Source: an uncultured Bacillota bacterium (lineage in GTDB: Bacteria; Bacillota; Clostridia; Peptostreptococcales; Anaerovoracaceae). Taken from it: a stretch of DNA of 14,923 nt. This document shows, piece after piece, positions 1-7,165 of the stretch; within the stretch, counting starts at the first letter, position 1, and each line of letters opens with the position of its first letter. A program made the position numbers and the translations under genes. The notes below the pieces were generated by a model, which ran no database searches, was not told the origin of the DNA, and worked only from the letters and a program-made list of their open reading frames with translations. The stretch lies in NCBI GenBank assembly GCA_946638265.1, contig CAMPBN010000017.1, forward strand, positions 1 through 14,923, in the 5' to 3' direction.

Positions 1-2067
1 GGTGTCTGCTGCGACGCGGCCGGTGAGGGCCTTTTCGGCCTCTGCCACCTGGCCCCGCAGGGAGGCCGAAAGGCCGGCGCATGCCTGCATGCGCTCATCC
101 GCCGCCTTCCTAGCGTCCTCGATAGCTTTGCGCCCCTGCTCCAGGCGGCGGATCTCAGCGGCCGCAGCATCACGCGTAGGAAGCGGCAGCGCAGAGCGCA
201 GCGCAGCCACCTGCTTTTCCAGTTGTTCCTTCTTGGCCTGCAGCCCGCTGAGGCGCTCCTTCAGCTCCTGGCTACGCGCCAGCAACTGCTCCAAAGTCTG
301 CTGCTTTTCAGGGAGCAGCTTCCCTATTTCCACATATCTTTCTGAGCCTTTGCGCTCTTTTTCAAAAGCCGCATCGAGTGCCGCAAAGGCCTCTGCAAGC
401 TCCTTTTCGCGCAAAGCCAGTCGACCCGTAATCTCTTCTATGGACTGAACATCCAGGGCTTTCCCAGCTGCTTCCAGCAGCGCGCCTCGCTCAGTTTCCA
501 GTCTGCCGCGCAGAAGTCCCGCCTTTTCGCTGGCCTTTTTCTCTGCATCGGCGGCCTTTGAAAGCGCCTCCTCTCCCTGTTTCACATCGTCTTCCGTCGG
601 CGCGGAATCCGCCTTTACGGCAGGGTGCGGGTGTTCCAATGCTCCGCACACCGGGCACGGCTCGCCGTCAGCCAGGCCGGATGCCAGGATCCCGGCCTGC
701 GCATCCAAAAAAGCACGCTGCAGATGCGAAAAGGCTGCCCTTTTCGCTTCCGCCTCGCCGGCCTTTTCCCTGTACTCCGACTGAGCAGCAGCCAGCTTCT
801 TTTCCAGTTCTGCCACTTTCCCCGCAGAAGTCTTTATCTCTGAAAGCTCGTCCTGCTCCAGCTGCACCGAAGTCTTTTCCGCCATCAGCCGGACTGCCTC
901 CGAGTCGCATTTTTGCAAAGCTTCCATTTCCTTTTGCAGCGCTCCGCACTCCGCAGAGAGCGCATCCTTTTCGCCGTCCGCCTTTTCCAAAGAAGCACTG
1001 CAGGCTGCAATATCCGTCGCAGTCTTTGCGAGATCCCCTTCCCCGGCGGAAAGCTCGTCGTATTTTCCAAGGAGCCCCGAAAGCCGCGCAGCCTCTGCTG
1101 CCAGCTTCCCCGCTTCTTCAATCCTCGCCTCCGCTGCAGTCTTCGCCTCTGTAGCCTCCGAAAGCTCTTTTTCCGCTGCGGCCAGCTTTTCCCTGTTTTC
1201 AGCCAAGGAAACCTCTATTTTTTTCTGTTCCTGGGCTTTTGCAATTTCGCCCGCCAATTTTTCCTGCTCCTGCGAAAGTTCCGCCTTTTCCGCCGTAAGT
1301 TTCCGCTCGCGCTCAGCGTCCAGCCCGATCAGCTTTTCGAAAAGCTCCTCCACTTCGGCAGCCGGCATTTCCCCAGCCCGGGCCTTTTCCACGAAAGATT
1401 CAAGCTCACTCCCTGGCTCTGCCATCATGTATCCTGTGATACCTCTCAGGCCCTCCCGGGCGCTTTCGCACTCGCTGCCCAGTTCGCGGCTTTTCTCAGC
1501 CAGCTCCTGCTGCAGCTTTTCATAATTTTCCGTCCGGAAAACGCTGCGGAAAATCCGCGTTCTGTCTTCCGTCCCTGCATTTAATATCTTCTGAAAATCG
1601 CCCTGCGCCAGCATCGCAATCTGCGAAAACTGCGCAGCATCGATTCCGAGAATCCGTTCTATTTCCTCATTTACGGCTCCGGCAGTGCGGTCCACGATTC
1701 GCCCGTCCGGCAGCTTCAGCATAGCCTTTGGCTTCTGGAGCGCCATCCCCTCACCCCGCAGCTTGGCGCGCTCATATTCCGGGCTGCGGCTGATCTCGTA
1801 AACGCTGCCGCCGTATTCAAAACGCAGCCAAACCTCCGTCACTGCCTCCGCCGCCGCATATTTTGAACGCAGCATTGACGGCTTCCTCACCGCGCCGCTG
1901 GCCTCGCCGAAAAGCGCAAAAGTGATGGCATCAAAAATCGTGGTTTTTCCCGCGCCCGTGTCGCCCGTGATCAGGTAGAGCCCCTCTCTTCCGAGCTTTT
2001 CAAAATCCAGCTCGACGCTGCCCGCATAAGGCCCGAAGGCCGACATTTTCAAAGCAAGTGGTCTCAT
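1..2067 (-). CDS. sbcC: SbcC exonuclease subunit (AAA/SMC-like ATPase), partial
   Basis: This is the ATPase and coiled-coil subunit of the SbcCD (Rad50-Mre11 type) nuclease, which cleaves DNA hairpins and blocked double-strand ends in the cytoplasm. The first 689 residues are visible and the gene continues past the left edge, so the C-terminal signature and Walker B region are not seen. The N-terminus has a Walker A motif GDTGAGKT at residues 35-42 and a Q-loop stretch (LAQGDF) near residue 153. Long Glu/Lys/Ala-rich coiled coil follows from about residue 200. It is interrupted by the zinc hook CPVCG at residues 471-475, where two Rad50-type subunits dimerise through a shared zinc ion, and coiled coil then resumes. 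The ATG at 2067-2065 overlaps the sbcD stop as ATGA, which indicates translational coupling. The family identification is secure; the visible length fits a protein of roughly 1000 residues. Confidence 0.96.
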   Translation of the reverse strand, partial: MRPLALKMSAFGPYAGSVELDFEKLGREGLYLITGDTGAGKTTIFDAITFALFGEASGAVRKPSMLRSKYAAAEAVTEVWLRFEYGGSVYEISRSPEYERAKLRGEGMALQKPKAMLKLPDGRIVDRTAGAVNEEIERILGIDAAQFSQIAMLAQGDFQKILNAGTEDRTRIFRSVFRTENYEKLQQELAEKSRELGSECESAREGLRGITGYMMAEPGSELESFVEKARAGEMPAAEVEELFEKLIGLDAERERKLTAEKAELSQEQEKLAGEIAKAQEQKKIEVSLAENREKLAAAEKELSEATEAKTAAEARIEEAGKLAAEAARLSGLLGKYDELSAGEGDLAKTATDIAACSASLEKADGEKDALSAECGALQKEMEALQKCDSEAVRLMAEKTSVQLEQDELSEIKTSAGKVAELEKKLAAAQSEYREKAGEAEAKRAAFSHLQRAFLDAQAGILASGLADGEPCPVCGALEHPHPAVKADSAPTEDDVKQGEEALSKAADAEKKASEKAGLLRGRLETERGALLEAAGKALDVQSIEEITGRLALREKELAEAFAALDAAFEKERKGSERYVEIGKLLPEKQQTLEQLLARSQELKERLSGLQAKKEQLEKQVAALRSALPLPTRDAAAAEIRRLEQGRKAIEDARKAADERMQACAGLSASLRGQVAEAEKALTGRVAADT

Positions 2068-3293
2068 TCCGCATCACCCCACACTTTTTCTATCAAATCT
2101 TTTACAAAATCCGCCTGTTCCTGCGAAAGTTCCATGCCGTTCTGGCGCAGGAAAAAGTCGCCGAAATGCTCTTCCGGCGTCCTCTGCGGCAAAGCACCGG
2201 AGTCGAAACTTTCTGCCTTATGGCGCGTGCGCCTGTTGTCATACGAAAGTTTCATCAGATTGCGATAAATCACCTGCAGCTTGGCAAATGCATCCGGCAC
2301 ATCTTCTTCGTCCGTCAGCGTGATGTGCACGAAATCCTCGCGATAGCTAGTCCCGTCATAAAATTTCTTCGCAGTCACTTCCTCGTAGCTGCCCTTCAGC
2401 TCGCGCATTTCCCGAAGCGGTACCAGTCCCACGGTGCGCACCGAAAGCTCACATTTTCCGTTGCCATCCCCGGTCTTTCCCGCAGAAGCTGCCGGCGCCC
2501 CCAGTTCCGCCACAGTCACGGACTTTTCATGTGAAGCTTCCGAGAACGAATATTTCAACGGTGTTCCGCAGTAACGGATCCGCCCACCGCCACCGATATC
2601 CTGCGGCCTGTGGATGTGCCCAAGCGCCACATAGTCGAAGGCATCAAAAACCGAGGCGTCCACGTTGTCCGTGCCGCCTACAGTAATCTCCTCAGAATCC
2701 GAAAGCGCAGCTCCCGTCACAAACTGGTGCGTCACCAGAATGCGGCGCACTTTCTTATCGCCCGCAGCCTCTCCGCCACGTGCTCCGGAATCTTCCTTTG
2801 CCGAATCTCTCAGCATATTTTCTACCGCTACCCGCATAGCATCCGTGTAAGTGGCGATTTCTTCATCTTCAAAAAATCTTCTCACGTGCGCAGGCTTGAG
2901 GAACGGCAAAAGATAAATCTCCACCGGTCCGAATTCGTCCTGCAAAACATGCGGCTTGCACACTCCGTCATAAACCGGCGCAAAATGAATGCCGCTGCCG
3001 TCTATCAGACGCCCGCCGAACGAAAGCCTCTCGGCCGAGTCGTGGTTGCCTGCGATGATGAACGCCTGCTGCTTCAAATCGGCCAGCCGCACCAGAAAAT
3101 CATCAAAAAGCTCCACGGCATCCACAGGCGGCACAGGTCTGTCGTAGACATCGCCTGCGATAATGATACAATCCGGCTGTTCATCTTTGACGATTGCCAG
3201 GATTCTGTCCAGAATATATTTTTGGTCTTCAATTAATGGAATATTATCCATGCGCCTGCCCAGATGCAGGTCCGAAAGATGTAAAAGTTTCAT
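2064..3293 (-). CDS. sbcD: SbcD exonuclease subunit (Mre11-like nuclease)
   Basis: This is the metallophosphoesterase subunit of SbcCD, carrying the Mn-dependent exo/endonuclease active site. At 409 aa it has the usual length. All phosphoesterase motifs are visible: DLHLG with D8 and H10, GDVYDR at 47-52, GNHD at 82-85, VTHQF with H189, and GHIH at 225-228. The residues after about 290 form the capping and SbcC-binding part. The ATG at 3293 has only a weak GGGA-type binding site, and the gene starts 21 nt after the stop of the zinc-ribbon membrane protein, so the two are probably cotranscribed. Its TGA stop overlaps the sbcC start by 4 nt. Acidic, Gly-rich residues at about 163-180 form a small non-conserved insertion between the third and fourth motifs. 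Identification is by motif order and by the sbcC partner next door. Confidence 0.97.
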   Translation of the reverse strand: MKLLHLSDLHLGRRMDNIPLIEDQKYILDRILAIVKDEQPDCIIIAGDVYDRPVPPVDAVELFDDFLVRLADLKQQAFIIAGNHDSAERLSFGGRLIDGSGIHFAPVYDGVCKPHVLQDEFGPVEIYLLPFLKPAHVRRFFEDEEIATYTDAMRVAVENMLRDSAKEDSGARGGEAAGDKKVRRILVTHQFVTGAALSDSEEITVGGTDNVDASVFDAFDYVALGHIHRPQDIGGGGRIRYCGTPLKYSFSEASHEKSVTVAELGAPAASAGKTGDGNGKCELSVRTVGLVPLREMRELKGSYEEVTAKKFYDGTSYREDFVHITLTDEEDVPDAFAKLQVIYRNLMKLSYDNRRTRHKAESFDSGALPQRTPEEHFGDFFLRQNGMELSQEQADFVKDLIEKVWGDAE

Positions 3294-3314
3294 TTCTATG
3301 TCCCATAAATCTTC

Positions 3315-5000
3315 CTATTCGAAAGCATCCCATCCGAAGGCTGTCGCCCACACCATGGCGCAAAAGCACAAGATGCAGAACCAAACGAGAAAACAAAGAG
3401 GCGGATGGAAAAGCCCCTCCTTTATCATACCGAAAATCTCGGACACTTTGATTTCGCTGTCTTTTTGGCGATAGCGCTTTTTGTGGCCGCGGTCGTCCAG
3501 GATGTAAATCCACGGGTCGTCGTACAGATGGATCAGCATCAGCACGATGAACACCGGCGCCAACGGCACTGCCAGGCAAAACCACGCAGCGGAGCCTCCG
3601 AAGTTCAGCTTTGCGAAATTAAATCCGTTGATGATAAACGCCAAAATCACAGGCAGGAATACGCCGCCAAACAGCAGCAATGCAGTTTTTATCAGCCTTG
3701 CCGGCGAAGCGAAAACCAGTTCCACCCGCTCGTCCCTGCCGTCGATGGTCTGATAAAATTGCGGATAAACCACGGTCTTGGCCTTTGCTTTGGCGTCGCG
3801 CTCCAGCTTGCCTCCCTTGGCTCTGCGCAGGATTCTGCCGTCCGAAGTCAAAATCTCCCGGCGGCGCTCCACACGGAATTTTGTATGGGTGGAATCACTG
3901 TAAGCGGCCATTAACACGATCAAAAGTATCAATCCCAGGCATCCCACGGCCGTCAATCTCGTTCCGAAATCCAAACCGCCAAGGGTGAGCGCCCCAAACA
4001 AAACGCCACAGGAAACAATCGTGGCTATGATGGCTTTCAGCCACCAAGGCGTGAAATAAAAATGGCGCACCTTTTCCTCAAGGACGCTGACTTTGCCGGT
4101 CTGGCCGTTTACCGCCACGACCGTGTCCCCGCTGCTGATGTAATACACCGGCAGGAGCACAGGCATGCGCAGAGCATCACCCGCAGTAGTGACGATGTCC
4201 ACAGCCTTGGTCCCCAGGACTTTTTGCACGGCAGGCAGGTAATCATTCGAGACTTCGCTGCCCACTCGCATTTCCAGCATCCGGTCGTCTATATCCAATG
4301 TCTTGATCTTCTGACCGGCGGCATATGAAAAATCAAAAGGAACCAATTCTTCGAGCTCGTATGGCTCGGCGCCGTCGAGGACCAGGTTGTCCAGCTGCCT
4401 GGAGCAGTTAACGAAAACATTGTCGATGAATCCATGCCCTTCGTAGATGGCGAAGGAGTCTTTGCGGCTCATGTGGCTTGTGACCGGGCCGCGCACCAGC
4501 TCGTACGGCAGGTAAAACCCGGCGAGGTCATCGACTTTTTCTCTGATGTGGCGACTCTCCGGACGGCGGCGGTTGGCGTCACACCAGCCAAGCAGCTCTT
4601 CCTTTGCCTCTTTCAATGTGATGCGGAAAGGAATGATGGCTTCCGGCAGCTCGCGGTCGGAAAGGTATTCGCGGCGCGCCAGAGTGCGGCCGCAAAATGC
4701 ACAATTCGCCATGGCTTCGCCCTCTTCGAAGATGAGGTCCGCGCCGCAGCCAGAGCAGGTTGCGTGCATCAGCCGGTAATTTTTCGCGCTGTCGCGGATC
4801 TTTGTCTGCTGCAGCTTGCGAAAGCCGATTTTCTCGTTTAGCGCCTCGCTGATCTCCACATGTTCCCCGCAATAGGAGCAGGTGTATTTTTGCTTTTTGA
4901 TGTCAAACCTGGCGGGTGCACCGCAGCCTGTGCAATGCACATCAGCTATGGAGCCCTTCAGCTTCGGCTCCGGATTTTTGTACTGTTCTGCCGGTTCCAT
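3315..5000 (-). CDS. Membrane protein with two N-terminal zinc ribbons
   Basis: This 561-aa protein has an unknown biochemical role. Two CxxC...CxxC zinc ribbons lie at the N-terminus: C23/C26 with C41/C44, and C82/C85 with C100/C103. They resemble the ribbons that cause such proteins to be labelled 'TFIIB-type zinc ribbon-containing', which is a domain label and not a sign of transcription function. A soluble alpha/beta region (about 115-310) follows. Then come about five hydrophobic segments, near residues 319-343, 349-367, 437-460, 471-494 and 533-557, with a basic cytoplasmic loop (370-430) between the second and third. The ATG at 5000 has AGGAG 6 nt upstream. It is the first gene of the run leading into sbcD and sbcC. 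That order suggests shared transcription but does not prove a shared function. A transporter or envelope-stress role is equally possible. Confidence 0.85.
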   Translation of the reverse strand: MEPAEQYKNPEPKLKGSIADVHCTGCGAPARFDIKKQKYTCSYCGEHVEISEALNEKIGFRKLQQTKIRDSAKNYRLMHATCSGCGADLIFEEGEAMANCAFCGRTLARREYLSDRELPEAIIPFRITLKEAKEELLGWCDANRRRPESRHIREKVDDLAGFYLPYELVRGPVTSHMSRKDSFAIYEGHGFIDNVFVNCSRQLDNLVLDGAEPYELEELVPFDFSYAAGQKIKTLDIDDRMLEMRVGSEVSNDYLPAVQKVLGTKAVDIVTTAGDALRMPVLLPVYYISSGDTVVAVNGQTGKVSVLEEKVRHFYFTPWWLKAIIATIVSCGVLFGALTLGGLDFGTRLTAVGCLGLILLIVLMAAYSDSTHTKFRVERRREILTSDGRILRRAKGGKLERDAKAKAKTVVYPQFYQTIDGRDERVELVFASPARLIKTALLLFGGVFLPVILAFIINGFNFAKLNFGGSAAWFCLAVPLAPVFIVLMLIHLYDDPWIYILDDRGHKKRYRQKDSEIKVSEIFGMIKEGLFHPPLCFLVWFCILCFCAMVWATAFGWDAFE

Positions 5001-5126
5001 TGAATCTCCTTTTATTTTGATTTTCTCTTATCACTTCAAAATTTTTAATATAAAAATATGTAATGGGTTCTTTTCATAAAACCTAATTTTTATTTATATC
5101 GCCTATTTGCAATAAACAATACAACT
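5001..5126. other. AT-rich intergenic stretch upstream of the zinc-ribbon gene
   Basis: These 126 bases lie between the pglC-like stop and the start of the zinc-ribbon membrane protein. They are strongly AT-rich and probably contain the promoter of the minus-strand zinc-ribbon/sbcD/sbcC run. Several TATAAA- or TATATT-like hexamers are present, but I could not choose a convincing -35/-10 pair. No clear terminator hairpin for the pglC-like gene is visible. Confidence 0.35.
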
Positions 5127-5792
5127 TTAATTTTGGGCTTTTTCTGTATTTGAGCCCCGAAATTCCTCCATGGTAGCTGAAGTTTCGGAGCTGATTCCCT
5201 CGTGCTTCAGCACCGTGCGGATCGTATCTGCGAAAATCTTCGCATCGGTGGCGAAGGTGATATTCCTCGTGTACCACACGTCCATATCGAACTTTTCTTC
5301 CCACGAAATGCTGTTGCGACCGTGGACCTGGGCGTAACCCGTAAGCCCCGGCCTTACATCGTGGCGGTGGCGCTGCTCTTCGCTATAGCGGTCGAGATAC
5401 TTCACAAGAAGCGGCCTCGGCCCGATGAGTGCCATGTCACCTTTGAGTATATTAAAAAGCTCCGGCAGCTCGTCCAGACTGGTGGCCCTGAGTTTGCGGC
5501 CGAAAGCTGTGAGCCGTACTTCGTCCGGCAGCAGATTTCCCGCCTCGTCCCGAGCGTCCGTCATGGTGCGGAATTTGTAGAGCCGGAAAATCTTCTCCAG
5601 CCCCGTGCCCGGGTCGATGCGCCCCGGCCTTTCCTGCGCAAATATCACGGGGCTGCCCAGCTTCGCCCGCACCAGGGCCGCCGTGATCAGCAGCACCGGC
5701 GACAGAGCGATAAGCCCGCAAAGGCTCAGCAGAAAGTCCAGTGGCCGCTTCACGCACACCTCGTATATTCCTTTTTTATGTTTTCTCTCCAC
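5127..5792 (-). CDS. PglC-like phosphoglycosyl transferase (bacterial sugar transferase)
   Basis: This 221-aa enzyme should transfer a sugar-1-phosphate from a UDP-sugar to undecaprenyl phosphate at the inner face of the membrane. That is the first membrane step of capsule, exopolysaccharide or glycoprotein glycan assembly. It is the small monotopic type. A single hydrophobic reentrant segment spans residues 18-42 with the helix-breaking Ser-Pro at 31-32. KFRTM follows at 73-77, then the catalytic Asp-Glu pair D107-E108 in TSLDELPE, then GPRPLL at 124-129 and RPGLTG at 147-152. The length is close to Campylobacter PglC. I chose the GTG at 5792 because GAGG lies 7 nt upstream. An in-frame TTG at 5852 would add 20 residues that read through the terminator hairpin. 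The nearby PglD-like and PglE-like genes suggest the substrate is a UDP-diacetamido sugar, but sequence alone does not fix this. Confidence 0.9.
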   Translation of the reverse strand: MERKHKKGIYEVCVKRPLDFLLSLCGLIALSPVLLITAALVRAKLGSPVIFAQERPGRIDPGTGLEKIFRLYKFRTMTDARDEAGNLLPDEVRLTAFGRKLRATSLDELPELFNILKGDMALIGPRPLLVKYLDRYSEEQRHRHDVRPGLTGYAQVHGRNSISWEEKFDMDVWYTRNITFATDAKIFADTIRTVLKHEGISSETSATMEEFRGSNTEKAQN

Positions 5793-5832
5793 TCTTGTAC
5801 CTCGATTCCCAAAGTCATTTTTGATTATAAAT

Positions 5833-5866
5833 AAAAATCCCGTCGCAGACAAGCCCGCGCGGGATT
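5833..5866 (-). terminator. Rho-independent terminator or attenuator upstream of the pglC-like gene
   Basis: On the minus strand AATCCCG (5866-5860) pairs perfectly with CGGGATT (5842-5836). An inner CGC/GCG extends the stem with one bulged A around a loop of about 10 nt, and the stem is followed by TTTATTT. It lies 5 nt after the stop of a 14-codon ORF and 41 nt before the pglC-like GTG. It can therefore end pglD transcripts or attenuate read-through into pglC. Confidence 0.65.
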
Positions 5867-5870
5867 ATTA

Positions 5871-5915
5871 CTAACAATAGAATCTGATTTCTCCGATTTT
5901 AAAAATTTGAGGCAT
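5871..5915 (-). CDS. 14-codon ORF with strong ribosome binding site (leader peptide or gene remnant)
   Basis: An ATG at 5915 is preceded by GGAGGAGG (5931-5924) at a textbook 8-nt spacing. The reading frame encodes MPQIFKIGEIRFYC and stops at 5871, directly before the terminator hairpin. Two readings fit. It could be a translated leader peptide controlling an attenuator for the pglC-like gene. It could also be the surviving N-terminus of a small protein of the DUF4160 type, which as I recall often starts MPxIFxIGxYxxYFW and here is cut off after 13 to 14 residues. The peptide has no run of a single amino acid, which weakens the classical amino-acid attenuation idea. No other gene is visible between the PglD-like stop (5955) and the PglC-like start. 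Confidence 0.4.
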   Translation of the reverse strand: MPQIFKIGEIRFYC

Positions 5916-5954
5916 TTAAAAATCCTCCTCCGAATATGAATTTTCCCGAACTTG

Positions 5955-6566
5955 TCAAATTCTCCGCGCGGGCACACCCACGTAAGTCCCGGGCTCTGTG
6001 ATGTCACGCACTACGACCGCCCCGGCGCCCAGCATGACGCCCTCGCATATGGACACATTGTTGCTGACTGTGGCGCCGGCCCCTATCCAGGTGCCCTCTC
6101 CTACGGATACAGTGCCGCAGAGGTGTGCCCCTACGGCCACGTGAACAAAGTCCCCTATATTGCAGTCGTGATCGACAGAGGCCGCAGTATTGACGATGCA
6201 CCCGCGACCCAAAACAGCGTCCGGATTGATGACAGCCCCGGCCATTACCGTGCTGCCTTCACCAAGCCGCGTGCTCCCGGCCACCACAGCGCTTGTATGC
6301 ACCAAAGTAGCCAGTCGGCCGCCCTGCTCCAAAATCCGCGCGGTTACCTTTGCGCGGGTCTCAGCATTTCCGATAGCCACGAAATACTCGGCATCCGGCC
6401 CAAAGCTGCTGATATCGTCTCCGTGGCCCACCACCCGGTGGCCGCCGCATTCCCGCAGCGACTCGTCATTATCCAAAAATAAAATTTCCTTGTATCCCAT
6501 CAGTTCCGCGATATCCGCGCACACCTTGCCGTGCCCACTACCGCCTATGATAATCAATGTTTTCAC
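5955..6566 (-). CDS. PglD/NeuD-like sugar N-acetyltransferase (hexapeptide repeat)
   Basis: This 203-aa protein has the two-part build of the PglD/NeuD/PerB family. An N-terminal nucleotide-sugar binding domain starts IIIGGSGHGKV (residues 5-15) and runs to about 80. A left-handed beta-helix of hexapeptide repeats occupies about 88-185 and ends VGVPARRI at the C-terminus. The catalytic-type histidine is H133 in the motif DHDC, matching the His-acidic pair of PglD. The expected reaction is acetyl-CoA-dependent N-acetylation of a UDP-4-amino-sugar to a UDP-diacetamido sugar. The GTG at 6566 is chosen because GGAGG lies 8 nt upstream. It probably has its own promoter at 6684-6712, giving a leader of about 110 nt. 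O-acetylation of another sugar remains possible, but the nearby PglC- and PglE-like genes favour the bacillosamine-type reading. Confidence 0.9.
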   Translation of the reverse strand: MKTLIIIGGSGHGKVCADIAELMGYKEILFLDNDESLRECGGHRVVGHGDDISSFGPDAEYFVAIGNAETRAKVTARILEQGGRLATLVHTSAVVAGSTRLGEGSTVMAGAVINPDAVLGRGCIVNTAASVDHDCNIGDFVHVAVGAHLCGTVSVGEGTWIGAGATVSNNVSICEGVMLGAGAVVVRDITEPGTYVGVPARRI

Positions 6567-6636
6567 CTTTCTGTCCTCCGGTCTTTACGTGCCATGCTCT
6601 GTAGTTTCATGATAATAGGGCACTCTGCCATACTAT

Positions 6637-6651
6637 GCGGCTCTTTGCCGC
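6637..6651 (-). other. Small hairpin in the pglD-like leader
   Basis: GCGGC and GCCGC, separated by five bases, form a perfect 5-bp stem in the predicted 5' leader of the pglD-like mRNA. Just downstream GGCA-CTC-TGCC (6619-6629) is a second short palindrome that contains one TCTGCCA motif. Both could shape the leader RNA or act as protein sites. Confidence 0.35.
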
Positions 6652-6683
6652 CAAAATGCCCGAAACCGCATGGTTGCGCCTTA

Positions 6684-6712
6684 ATTATAGCCTGCCTTGC
6701 AAGATTTGGCAA
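6684..6712 (-). promoter_or_regulatory. Promoter for the pglD-like gene
   Basis: On the minus strand, TTGCCA (6712-6707, five of six to consensus) is separated by exactly 17 nt from a perfect TATAAT (6689-6684). Transcription would start near 6677. The -35 box itself overlaps TGGCAAA, one mismatch from the TGGCAGA motif repeated just upstream, so a protein binding that motif could influence this promoter. Confidence 0.7.
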
Positions 6713-6730
6713 ATTTCATTTTCTTCATTT

Positions 6731-6933
6731 TGGCAGACTGTGTTCCCTGCAAAGCATATAAATCTGCCATTTCTGAAGAAAAAATGGGTTTTGACCGGAT
6801 TTCTGTCAAAAATGGCAGACTCCAAAGGCTGAAGTGCGGTAGCGTCTGCCAATCCACTGTTTTTTTGCCATTTTGGATGCGTTACTCTCTTCCTTGGCAG
6901 ATTTCGCAGTCGCAAACACAAATAAGTCTGCCA
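6731..6933. repeat. Three-unit array of inverted TGGCAGA/TCTGCCA motifs with 82-nt period
   Basis: TGGCAGA occurs at 6731, 6813 and 6895, and its reverse complement TCTGCCA at 6763, 6845 and 6927. The start-to-start distances are 32, 50, 32, 50 and 32 nt, so each unit is a 39-nt inverted repeat with a 25-nt centre, repeated every 82 nt. The centres and the 43-nt gaps are largely different from unit to unit, although CT-rich bases precede each TGGCAGA. A further TCTGCCA sits at 6624-6630 outside the register. The arms can also pair across the gaps: the pair at 6763 and 6813 extends to 10 bp. The array lies between the sod terminator and the pglD promoter. It may be a regulator-binding array or a structured RNA; it is not a CRISPR, because only the 7-nt arms are conserved. 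Confidence 0.7.
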
Positions 6934-6997
6934 AACTGCAAACTGCACCGTAAACTTGGATTGAATAGGCAAATCGCATACGCAAATCAAATAAAAG

Positions 6998-7043
6998 AAA
7001 AAATAATCTAAACCGCAGAAAATCCGGATTTAGATTATTTTTT
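6998..7043 (-). terminator. Strong bidirectional terminator downstream of sod
   Basis: A perfect 15-bp inverted repeat (AAAAAATAATCTAAA at 6998-7012 and its complement at 7029-7043) encloses a further CCG/CGG pair and a loop of about nine bases. A/T runs flank both sides, so it should stop transcription from sod on the minus strand and any plus-strand transcript crossing the motif array. Confidence 0.8.
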
Positions 7044-7050
7044 ATTATTC

Positions 7051-7162
7051 ATTATTTAATTATTGTCGGCGCTATTTAGTTGTCGCAGCCGCCAGATATT
7101 TAATTGCCGTGACCGCAATATCAGACGCCGGATATTTAATTGCCATGACCGCAATATCAGGC
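7051..7162. repeat. 36-nt tandem duplication plus degenerate copies after sod
   Basis: Copies at 7091-7126 and 7127-7162 match at 33 of 36 positions (core GATATTTAATTGCC, then TGACCGCAATATCAG). Two shorter, more diverged copies precede them at about 7051-7070 and 7071-7090, sharing ATTTAxTTxxxG. The unit can fold partly through GATATT/AATATC. The array lies in the 3' untranslated region of the sod message, between its stop codon and its terminator. Confidence 0.75.
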
Positions 7163-7165
7163 CTG

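Larger units (their letters stand above)
6567..7165. other. Gene-free stretch of 600 bases between pglD-like gene and sod
   Basis: I see no credible coding region here on either strand. From left to right it holds the pglD leader, the pglD promoter (6684-6712), the inverted-motif array (6731-6933), a long bidirectional terminator (6998-7043), degenerate repeats (7051-7090) and a 36-nt tandem duplication (7091-7162) that ends 3 nt before the sod stop codon. Confidence 0.7.

Noticed and set aside
2..1584. Long open frames on the plus strand opposite sbcC
   Set aside because: They are Ser/Ala/Pro/Arg-rich, lack family features and are mirror frames of the sbcC coiled coil.
5793..5852. N-terminal extension of the pglC-like gene to a TTG at 5852
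   Set aside because: The extension reads through the terminator stem and has no binding site, while the GTG at 5792 has GAGG at 7 nt.
6731..6933. CRISPR array
   Set aside because: Only 7-nt arms in alternating orientation are conserved. CRISPRs have direct repeats of about 23-50 nt, and no cas gene is present.
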